A stretch of 21,641 nucleotides of DNA from SHNJ01 sp964458615 (GTDB taxonomy: Bacteria > Pseudomonadota > Alphaproteobacteria > SHNJ01): positions 1-21,641 of the forward strand of contig CAYWJR010000021.1 in assembly GCA_964458615.1 (NCBI GenBank). Reading direction: 5' to 3'. Both the position numbers and the translations under genes were made by a program. Under the pieces are notes generated by a model. That model was given only the letters and a program-made list of their open reading frames with translations. It did not search any database and was not told the origin of the DNA. This document shows, one piece after another, positions 15,344 through 21,641 of this stretch (the first letter of the stretch is position 1; each line of letters starts with the position of its first letter).

Positions 15344-17842
15344 ATGACAGGGCATTTTGCCCATTCGGATTACAATTATATGCTTGCCCGTATCAAGATT
15401 TTTTCATCCGCATATTTGTTCGCCTTGATAACCGGACTGGCCATAACTTTGTGGCTGTCGCTGCACATGCATGCGCAATACCGTCTTTCGGCGCAACAGA
15501 CATTGGATAAAAAAATACTGGTTCTGGCGGAATCGTTAAAACAGGAATTGGGCGCGTATGAATACAATTTGCGCAGCACCGCCGCTTTTTTCAGATCCAG
15601 TCAATTCGTCGATGCGAATGAATGGAAAAGTTTTATCAGCGGATTGAATTTGCAAGAGCGGTATTACGCCATTTCCGCGATTCAATACATCAAACCATCC
15701 GGCGATTGCGCAATTGTTTATGAAACGATCATCAATCCCGGGAACGAAATGGATGTGCGCAACTATTGCCGCAAAGCCGTTTTACAGGATGCGTTGAACA
15801 AGGCGCAGCAATCGGGATCGGTATTTTTTATGCCGCCGATTGAATCGCGCCACAAAGCCGGCGAAAACGCCTATTTATTTCATGCGGCGCATAATTCGGC
15901 CGGACAATTTATCGGGTGGATTGCCATAACGTTAAATCACGCCAATCTTTTCAATAACGTGCTTCGTCCGGAATTGAATGTCGATTTGGACGTATTCACC
16001 GACGACGATTCCGGTTATGACGGTAAAAACCTGACATTCAATTACCGCAACGCCGAAATTACAAACGAATCAGATACCATTCGCAGCCGCGAGCGGTTCA
16101 GTTATGGATTGCGGCAATGGGAGTTGGTGGCCAGCGCCCCCGCGCCGTCATTCAAAGATATTATCACTATCGCAGCCATTGGATCGCTGATCACATTTCT
16201 GATCAGCGGGATATTGTTTTGCCTGTCGAAAATGGGATCGCATGCGGAACTTTTGGCCGAAAAAATGACCCAATCGTTGCGGAAAACCGCGCAACGATTG
16301 GAATTGGCGATTGCCGGCGCGAATGACGGATTATGGGATTGGGATTTAACCACCGACGACGTTTACTTTTCGCCGCGATGGAAAGAACAATTGGGATACG
16401 AAAAACATGAACTGCCCAATACCATCGGCACATGGGAAAAATTGACTCATCCCGAAGATTTGGATTTGGCCAAACAGCGCGTCGCAGAACATATTTCAGG
16501 GAAAAGCGATTTATACGTCTGCGAATTCCGCATGCGCCACCGCGACGGTAATTGGCGGTGGATGTTGGGCCGCGGGCGATGCGCGTATAACGGCGAAGGC
16601 AAAGCGACGCGCATATTGGGATTCAACACCGATATTACACTGGCCAAACAGCAAACCAAGGAACTAAGCCTGGCAAAGGAACAGGCCGAAATCGCCAACA
16701 AGGCGAAATCCGATTTTCTGGCCACCATGAGCCATGAAATCCGCACGCCTATGAACGGCATTATCGGCATGGCGGACATTGTTTTGCAGTCCGCGCTCGG
16801 CGCAGAGCAAAAAACATATATAGAAACCATCAAATCGTCCGCGGAATCGTTGGTAACGATTATCAACGATATTTTGGATTTTTCGAAATTGGAAGCGGGC
16901 AAACTGGAAATAGAACAGATTCCTTTTCATTTGCGCGAATCATTGCACCGTGTAATCAGCTTGTTGCAAAGCCCGGCGCATGAAAAAGATCTTTATATTA
17001 AAACCGAAATATCCGCCGAGGTTGCGCCAGTATTGGTTGGCGATCCGACAAGATTGCAACAAATACTGTTCAACTTGATCGGCAATGCGATTAAATTCAC
17101 CGAACGCGGTGGAATTACCGTCAAAGTCAGCGGATCGAATAAAATTAAATTCGAAGTCATCGACACCGGCATCGGAATATCCCAAGACACCGCCGCGAAT
17201 TTGTTCCACCGTTTCACGCAATCGGACAGTTCCGTCAGCCGCAAATACGGCGGCAGCGGTTTGGGACTGTCCATTTGCAAACAATTGGTGGAATTGATGG
17301 GCGGCGAAATCGGCGTCGACAGCCAGCCATCGGTCGGCAGCAATTTCTGGTTCGAAATCGCGATGCGCCCCTATGCCGCGGCCGTTGTTCACGAAACCGC
17401 GGCGCCGCAAAAAGTTTCCGATGCGGCCAGCCAAATCGCGCAAACCCAGCCGCGCGCCCCCGCACGCAATTTGCGAATATTGGTCGCCGAAGACAACAAG
17501 ATCAATCAAATGGTGATCTCGGCGATGCTTTTGAAAATGGGGCACCAAATCGATATGGCCAGCAATGGAACCGATGCCATAGCGGCTATTCAGAAAAACG
17601 ATTACGATCTTGTGTTGATGGACATTCAAATGCCGGAAATGGACGGCATCACCGCCACAAAAAAAATCCGGGAAATTCCGGGTGTGGCGGCGAAAATTCC
17701 AATCATCGCCCTGACCGCCAACGCCATGCAGGGCGACCGCGAATATTATTTACAAGCGGGGATGAACGATTACGTATCGAAACCCATCAGCATGGACAGT
17801 TTATCGCGGGCGATCGAACGGGTCGAATCGCAGCAATCTTGA
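15344..17842 (+). CDS. Hybrid sensor histidine kinase (CHASE-PAS-HisKA-HATPase-REC)
   Basis: The 832-residue protein has a transmembrane helix (about 22-42), a periplasmic sensor that looks like a CHASE domain (about 60-230, with AAFFRSSQFVDANEWKSF) and a second helix (about 273-295). A PAS domain (about 315-435, WDWDLTTDDVYFSPRWKEQLGY) follows. HisKA has the phospho-accepting His464 in MSHEIRTPMNGIIGM, and the ATPase domain shows NLIGNAIKF (577-585), DTGIGIS (607-613) and GGSGLGLSI (636-644). The C-terminal receiver has Asp760 in LVLMDIQMP and Lys813. CHASE domains bind small extracellular ligands; the ligand is unknown. No phosphotransfer (Hpt) domain or DNA-binding output gene is present, so the relay must leave the window. 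The ATG at 15344 lacks a ribosome-binding site; an ATG at 15380 would still retain the first helix. Confidence 0.92.
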   Translation: MTGHFAHSDYNYMLARIKIFSSAYLFALITGLAITLWLSLHMHAQYRLSAQQTLDKKILVLAESLKQELGAYEYNLRSTAAFFRSSQFVDANEWKSFISGLNLQERYYAISAIQYIKPSGDCAIVYETIINPGNEMDVRNYCRKAVLQDALNKAQQSGSVFFMPPIESRHKAGENAYLFHAAHNSAGQFIGWIAITLNHANLFNNVLRPELNVDLDVFTDDDSGYDGKNLTFNYRNAEITNESDTIRSRERFSYGLRQWELVASAPAPSFKDIITIAAIGSLITFLISGILFCLSKMGSHAELLAEKMTQSLRKTAQRLELAIAGANDGLWDWDLTTDDVYFSPRWKEQLGYEKHELPNTIGTWEKLTHPEDLDLAKQRVAEHISGKSDLYVCEFRMRHRDGNWRWMLGRGRCAYNGEGKATRILGFNTDITLAKQQTKELSLAKEQAEIANKAKSDFLATMSHEIRTPMNGIIGMADIVLQSALGAEQKTYIETIKSSAESLVTIINDILDFSKLEAGKLEIEQIPFHLRESLHRVISLLQSPAHEKDLYIKTEISAEVAPVLVGDPTRLQQILFNLIGNAIKFTERGGITVKVSGSNKIKFEVIDTGIGISQDTAANLFHRFTQSDSSVSRKYGGSGLGLSICKQLVELMGGEIGVDSQPSVGSNFWFEIAMRPYAAAVVHETAAPQKVSDAASQIAQTQPRAPARNLRILVAEDNKINQMVISAMLLKMGHQIDMASNGTDAIAAIQKNDYDLVLMDIQMPEMDGITATKKIREIPGVAAKIPIIALTANAMQGDREYYLQAGMNDYVSKPISMDSLSRAIERVESQQS

Positions 17843-17846
17843 ATCC

Positions 17847-17878
17847 TGAAAATTACGGTTCAGTTTTGATTTTTTATT
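17847..17878 (+). terminator. Weak candidate terminator after the hybrid kinase
   Basis: CTGAA/TTCAG form a 5-bp stem just after the kinase stop, followed by a T-rich tract of about 14 bases. The stem is short, so this is tentative. Confidence 0.3.
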
Positions 17879-17884
17879 GAAAAA

Positions 17885-17959
<75 letters not shown>

Positions 17960-17973
17960 GCAATGGATCATGT

Positions 17974-18002
17974 TATCTAGAAGAAAAATCCGCCTATGTC
18001 CA
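17974..18002 (-). promoter_or_regulatory. Probable tRNA-Phe promoter
   Basis: On the minus strand TGGACA (18002-17997) and TAGATA (17979-17974) are 17 bases apart, which would start transcription near 17967, about eight bases before the tRNA. The -10 box resembles the one proposed for copA (TAGATA). Confidence 0.45.
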
Positions 18003-18184
18003 GAATTCCTTTTTGTTTCATTTGGTTTTATGCGCCCTTGAAAATACCATCCGATTGTCATTGTTGATTATTTTTGTGCGCTGCGGGATGAATTAGGGAT
18101 ATTTATTTCCTGATATGGTATGTAAATAGAAACAATAATAAAAATATATCGGGTGGCAGAGCGTGTAAAAAACGGGGGTATGTT

Positions 18185-19156
18185 TTGACCGCTTTGAGTG
18201 CAAGGGGATTGATTGAAGCCGCACTGTCGGCCGGTATATCGCCGGTTACAGCAGATGCGCGCGGCCATCCCGATCCAGGGTCAGAAAGATCCGCGCCTCC
18301 ATTATTCGATTTTATCGCCGATCTTTTACCCGGTTGGATGGTGCGCGAATCGCCGTTGACCATGGACATGATCCGCCGCGCGTGCGATGCCGAATCGGCG
18401 CGATTGCATTCTCAACCGCAATTGCAATGGTGGATGCATTTTACCCATGATCTGTTGTTTGCGCCGAAAGAATATGCCGATGAATCGCCAAAACAAAAAA
18501 ATCCCGCCGAAGCCAGAGTGGTTTTAATGGCAGATGCCGCAAAATTGGTTTTGCAAACTTCGAAATATTCGGCAAACATCACCGCCGCGCAAAAAGAATC
18601 TTTGCGCGGCGTCGGCATGATGCTGACGATGATGGCGTGCCATGCAAATTGCGAACCGCCAAGCCCGCAAATGTACAATGAATTCGCCATGCGGTTTTTG
18701 TATCAAGATCTGGATCGCGGCGATATAAACGCGCATGCGTTGAAATTGAACGACATGATTTCGATTTGCGATGAACAAATCGCCGCAAGCGTGGAACGGC
18801 AAACAAAATCCGAATTTTACAACCCCATTAATTATCATGGCGTTACAAAAAATGATTTGGATCGCGTTATTCACGCCCAATGCCGCCATATGACATGGGA
18901 TCAGTTGGCACATGCGTTGGAAGATGGAGTTTCAATTTTGGGCAGACCGCGCCATCCAACCGACTCTATTGAAACAACAAGAACCGCCGATTTGGCCTGG
19001 CTGGTTCATTTGACGGGAAAAAACGTTTTGTTTGGCATGGCAATTCAAGGCGCGAATACCGCCCAAACCGGCGGCGGGCGCACCATGGCCGGAAAACGCG
19101 TTGAAATAGAAACGCGTTTTGCGATTCCACTATCGCAAAAAACCAGAATTATGTAG
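18185..19156 (+). CDS. Unrecognised soluble protein
   Basis: A 323-residue frame with ordinary codon use for the window. The proposed TTG start at 18185 has a run of five G at 18174-18178, six bases upstream, a good Shine-Dalgarno spacing; the first ATG would come only at about residue 51. There is no signal peptide and no clear membrane helix. The sequence is largely helical by composition, with a Met/Cys-rich stretch (GMMLTMMACHANCEPP) near residues 143-158 and a C-terminal part with GRPRHPTDSIETTRTADLAW. I find no motif I can assign. Its last eight bases overlap the convergent gene's 3' end (19149-19156). Function unknown. Confidence 0.7.
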   Translation: MTALSARGLIEAALSAGISPVTADARGHPDPGSERSAPPLFDFIADLLPGWMVRESPLTMDMIRRACDAESARLHSQPQLQWWMHFTHDLLFAPKEYADESPKQKNPAEARVVLMADAAKLVLQTSKYSANITAAQKESLRGVGMMLTMMACHANCEPPSPQMYNEFAMRFLYQDLDRGDINAHALKLNDMISICDEQIAASVERQTKSEFYNPINYHGVTKNDLDRVIHAQCRHMTWDQLAHALEDGVSILGRPRHPTDSIETTRTADLAWLVHLTGKNVLFGMAIQGANTAQTGGGRTMAGKRVEIETRFAIPLSQKTRIM

Positions 19157-19841
19157 GCGAGACGAAAATATTGGCGGCTGCCGTTAAAAGCCCTGGATGC
19201 TTTTCATCGCCGCCATTCCCGGTAACGGCCAAAGCCGATGTTTGTTCCACCCGGCTTGCGATCATTTCGATCAATTTGATATTGGCGCGGGATTCGCATT
19301 CGACCGCGCTTTGCGGCTGCATAAAAATATTGGTTACAATCCGGTTGGAGTTATATCCGCGCGGCCGCACGTCCGATTCCCGTTCTTGATATGCCAGCAA
19401 CGCCAAATTGGTTTGCAAACGGGTGATATTATATAAACCCCAATCCGCGCTTTCTGAAAAAAGAATCTTGGCCAGACTGCTGCATCCCTTGCCGCTATAC
19501 GCCGCCATTTTCATTTCTTGCACCAAATCCGGCAGGCGTTTCGATAATTCCGTCAAAGGCGGCTTCAATTTTGTGATCGACGATTCTTCGATTGCGTGCG
19601 CATCCGCTGGCCGAATGCCGAATTCACGGCCGGTTTCCAGAACGATACTGCCAAGCGTGATGCGCAACGTTCTGCATTGCTGGCCGCGCACCGTGTTATG
19701 TTGCACGCCCAACGGATCGGCATATTGAATTTCCGCAATTGCTAGAATCTGGCAAGCGTCTGCGACAACGGTATTATATTCGATAAATCCTGGTTTCATC
19801 TGATTTTCAACTGGTGGAAAACCAGTGTAATGCAAAATCAT
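19149..19841 (-). CDS. Unrecognised soluble protein
   Basis: A 230-residue frame on the minus strand, soluble, without signal peptide or membrane helix. It contains charged helices around residues 85-115 (IEESSITKLKPPLTELSKRL, then PDLVQEMKMAAY) and a SESADWGLYNITRLQTNLALLAY segment around 128-150. No family recognised. The ATG at 19841 gives the longest product; an ATG at 19799 would remove 14 residues, and neither has a good ribosome-binding site. A sigma-70-like promoter is upstream (19894-19922). It converges on and overlaps the 18185 gene by eight bases, which could make the two mRNAs complementary at their ends. Function unknown. Confidence 0.68.
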   Translation of the reverse strand: MILHYTGFPPVENQMKPGFIEYNTVVADACQILAIAEIQYADPLGVQHNTVRGQQCRTLRITLGSIVLETGREFGIRPADAHAIEESSITKLKPPLTELSKRLPDLVQEMKMAAYSGKGCSSLAKILFSESADWGLYNITRLQTNLALLAYQERESDVRPRGYNSNRIVTNIFMQPQSAVECESRANIKLIEMIASRVEQTSALAVTGNGGDEKHPGLLTAAANIFVSPT

Positions 19842-19893
19842 AAAGAATTCACAAATGCCCCGACCGCCAATTCACACAACAAATCATAATTAT

Positions 19894-19922
19894 ATTATCA
19901 ATAACGGCAATATTTTATACAA
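19894..19922 (-). promoter_or_regulatory. Candidate promoter for the 19149-19841 gene
   Basis: On the minus strand TTGTAT (19922-19917) and GATAAT (19899-19894) are 17 bases apart within a very AT-rich interval, giving a start near 19887 and a leader of about 46 bases. AT-richness raises the chance of a fortuitous match. Confidence 0.4.
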
Positions 19923-19981
19923 ATACACATTTATTTGAATATGTTTATTACAAAAATATCTTATATGGATACAATGTTGCG

Positions 19982-20010
19982 TTGATTTGTCATATAAGTT
20001 GAACTATACT
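19982..20010 (+). promoter_or_regulatory. Strong sigma-70-like promoter of the small membrane protein gene
   Basis: TTGATT (19982-19987) and TATACT (20005-20010) have an exact 17-base spacer, placing the start near 20017 and a leader of about 53 bases before the ATG at 20070. This is the best promoter match in the window. Confidence 0.65.
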
Positions 20011-20069
20011 CAAACCAATAGAAACGGAACAAATCGACAAAATATTTTCCGTTGAATTGGGAGCGAAAA

Positions 20070-20291
20070 ATGTCAGGAATTGAAATCGCAATTTATGCGG
20101 GTGTTTATTTGGCGGTTATGGCAATCGGATTTTCTGTCATCAACAGCAAATCGAAACGCCGCGAACAGGCAAATTTAGATGTAAATTTTGCCAACGAGAA
20201 TTTCGAACGCCCGGCGATCGGCACCGGTTTGGGGCAATCGCGCCCGCAATCCACTTATGTTAAATTGTCATCGCAACGGCGCGCAGGTTAG
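20070..20291 (+). CDS. Small single-helix membrane protein, unrecognised
   Basis: The 73-residue product has one N-terminal transmembrane helix (about residues 4-24, IEIAIYAGVYLAVMAIGFSV) followed by a basic stop-transfer segment (SKSKRREQ) and a polar cytoplasmic tail of about 45 residues. The tail includes an FERPAIGTGLGQSRPQSTYV stretch. GGGAG lies six bases before the ATG at 20070, deciding this start over an upstream in-frame ATG at 20052. It is a free-standing unit: its own strong promoter upstream, a terminator downstream, and divergent and convergent neighbours. No family recognised; a role as a small envelope or regulatory peptide would be speculation. Confidence 0.75.
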   Translation: MSGIEIAIYAGVYLAVMAIGFSVINSKSKRREQANLDVNFANENFERPAIGTGLGQSRPQSTYVKLSSQRRAG

Positions 20292-20326
20292 TTTTTTAAA
20301 TTGCCAGCTTTGCAGCGGGCTGTGAT

Positions 20327-20357
20327 AAAAAGCGGATCAATATGATCCGCTTTTTTT
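20327..20357. terminator. Bidirectional intrinsic terminator
   Basis: A 13-bp perfect stem (20327-20339 and 20343-20355; core AGCGGATCA/TGATCCGCT) with a three-base loop is followed by seven T on the plus strand (20351-20357), and by five T when read on the minus strand. It lies between the convergent ends of the small membrane protein gene and yacG and would serve both. Confidence 0.85.
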
Positions 20358-20360
20358 ATT

Positions 20361-20570
20361 TCAATCTTCTGAAAATTCGTCCGCATGCATTTCGTCGTCC
20401 GGCGATTCCACCGCAGCGGCTGCATAAGATCCGGAAAACCAGCGGCCTAAATCGACATCCGCGCACCGGGACGAACAAAACGGCTTGTACGCGGCAACAC
20501 CCGGCTTTCGGCAAATTGGACAATTCAGAATCTTGGCGGGTTCTTTGCCCTGCTTGGGATAATCCGTCAT
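20361..20570 (-). CDS. yacG: YacG, zinc-binding DNA gyrase inhibitor
   Basis: The 69-residue protein has the YacG zinc site, four cysteines at 17, 20, 32 and 36 (CPIC...FCSSRC), followed by the family motif ADVDLGRWF (37-45) and an acidic tail. YacG in E. coli binds the C-terminal domain of GyrB and inhibits gyrase. The start ATG overlaps the stop of the RNase E/G gene (ATGA at 20567-20570), so the two are translationally coupled; this pair is commonly seen together in alphaproteobacteria. Confidence 0.94.
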   Translation of the reverse strand: MTDYPKQGKEPAKILNCPICRKPGVAAYKPFCSSRCADVDLGRWFSGSYAAAAVESPDDEMHADEFSED

Positions 20571-21641
20571 GTTAAATCCTTATTATCGCAAGGGCGCGGC
20601 AATTTAGAGCCGCGGCGCGGACGGGTGATTTCACACAAGCCTGTTTTGGTAAAACCCAGAATTTTTGGATTCAACGCATCGCGTTCCATGGCCGCCTGTA
20701 AATGCGCGGACACGGCGGAACGGTCGGACGGATTGCTCATTTTTAAAAAGTCGATCACGATAATACCGCCAATATTTCTAAGCGCGATCAAACGGGAGAT
20801 TTCTGGACAAACCGATTTATTGATTGAAACCGGATCGCCGTCCGCGCCGGATGAATCAATGTCGATTGCCGTCAATGTTTGGGTTTCATCGAATCGCAAG
20901 CGAACGCCATTTGGCATAATCCATTCATTTCCAACTGCCTTGTGCCATTGATCGATGATGTCGTTTTGCAGAAAAACATCAGGATCCGAAACAACCTGCA
21001 CTTTGTCCAAAAGATCCGGCATGGAGTCTTGCAACATATTTTGCAAATTGCGGGCATGCAGCGGCGTCGATACAAAAATAGATTCTATCCGGCCTATATC
21101 CATCAGCATTTTTTCTATATGCCCCGCTCCCGCCGCCAAAAGCCCGGGGCCAGGCAACGCGGCATAAGACACATTAATTTTTTTCCAGGAATCGATTTGT
21201 TGCCGGGCAATTTTTACAATATCCCTGGTGTCCGCGTGAATGCTGGGCGATTTGACAATACCGGTCCAACCAATTTGGTTTAATTCGCCTGTTAGTTCTT
21301 GCAAATCTTTAATAGATAATCTGGCATCGGCGGCTTCTACCGCCGCTGCACCAGGTTTGTAAATTAAATATCTGCTATTAAACGAGATAATTGGAGTCAA
21401 CGTGGGATCTTTATCTTGCAATGATTCCCGCCGAATTTGTGCGATTAACATCGCTCCCTCGGGCGCGGCGCGGCCAGACGCTTCTAAAAAACCAGAATGG
21501 CCGCCCAAATCGCAAATAGAATTTTTGGAATCCAAATTTTTTAATGTTTTTATTTTAAAAATCGAACCGATTGAATACGGATTATCGTTATTTTTCTGAT
21601 GATGCGCCAATTGCCAGAGCTTGCCATTGTAACAAACGGCT
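20567..21641 (-). CDS. Short ribonuclease E/G family protein, 5' end outside the window
   Basis: The frame is open through the right edge and the residues encoded there (CYNGKLWQLAHHQ) align with the RNase G N-terminus, so the start lies outside; the TTG at 21610 is internal. Counting from it, the S1-like region has GSIFKIK and EGAMLIAQIRRE, and the catalytic domain has LTAIDID (246-252) and GGIIVIDFLKM (281-291), giving the two metal-binding aspartates Asp250 and Asp287. The Asn usual two residues after the first Asp is Asp here. The 5'-phosphate sensor motif (VRTA in E. coli) reads IVKSP (118-122), and the protein ends soon after the EITRPRRG motif, without the CPxCxG zinc link used for tetramer formation. 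RNase E/G enzymes process rRNA and degrade mRNA. Confidence 0.88.
   Translation of the reverse strand, partial: AVCYNGKLWQLAHHQKNNDNPYSIGSIFKIKTLKNLDSKNSICDLGGHSGFLEASGRAAPEGAMLIAQIRRESLQDKDPTLTPIISFNSRYLIYKPGAAAVEAADARLSIKDLQELTGELNQIGWTGIVKSPSIHADTRDIVKIARQQIDSWKKINVSYAALPGPGLLAAGAGHIEKMLMDIGRIESIFVSTPLHARNLQNMLQDSMPDLLDKVQVVSDPDVFLQNDIIDQWHKAVGNEWIMPNGVRLRFDETQTLTAIDIDSSGADGDPVSINKSVCPEISRLIALRNIGGIIVIDFLKMSNPSDRSAVSAHLQAAMERDALNPKILGFTKTGLCEITRPRRGSKLPRPCDNKDLT

Noticed and set aside
18185..19841. A toxin-antitoxin pair
   Set aside because: The genes are convergent, both too long, and carry no toxin or antitoxin motif.

Overview
The window looks like part of a draft chromosome from an alphaproteobacterium of moderate GC content. 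It contains an NDUFA12-type complex I accessory subunit, otherwise known from mitochondria and alphaproteobacteria. It also has the pair short RNase E/G plus yacG, which in alphaproteobacteria commonly follows infA and maf, and a tRNA-Phe and a CDF exporter of alphaproteobacterial type. A run of ten N (11791-11800) marks a scaffold join, so the source is probably a draft or metagenome-assembled genome. I see no phage, transposon, CRISPR or plasmid-maintenance module; most genes are housekeeping or envelope functions.

Layout. 1-607: tail of an unrecognised gene, convergent with a RidA-family gene (609-1139, minus). 1140-1738: a 600-base stretch without a convincing protein gene; it holds a probable small RNA on the minus strand ending in a good intrinsic terminator, then three consecutive inverted repeats. 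1739-3462: plus-strand cluster of NDUFA12, the lipid-transport protein MlaD and a CysQ-like phosphatase. 3485-4177 (minus): ParA-like ATPase. 4345-6734: threonylcarbamoyl-AMP synthase overlapping a D-2-hydroxyacid dehydrogenase of the GlcD/D2HGDH family. 6736-9966 (minus): a membrane protein fused to a spermidine-synthase-like domain, and the cation exporter DmeF. 10086-12483 (plus, divergent from dmeF): a copper P-type ATPase broken only by the assembly gap. Promoter-like elements for both metal exporters lie in their shared 119-base intergenic region.

12543-14708: two unrecognised envelope genes (a multi-pass membrane protein with a signal peptide and a possible lipoprotein). 14836-17842: a stand-alone receiver followed by a hybrid histidine kinase (CHASE-PAS-HisKA-HATPase-REC); the two receiver domains look like paralogues. 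17885-17959: tRNA-Phe (minus). 18185-19841: two unrecognised convergent genes whose 3' ends overlap. 20070-20291: a one-helix small membrane protein with a strong promoter and a bidirectional terminator. 20361-21641 (minus): yacG and a short RNase E/G that runs off the right edge.

The best candidates for new biology are the minus-strand small RNA near 1250, the unrecognised envelope pair, the receiver/hybrid-kinase pair and the RNase E/G with an altered 5'-end sensor. No large novel system (defence island, biosynthetic cluster, mobile element) is evident. All calls come from reading the sequence; no database search was run.
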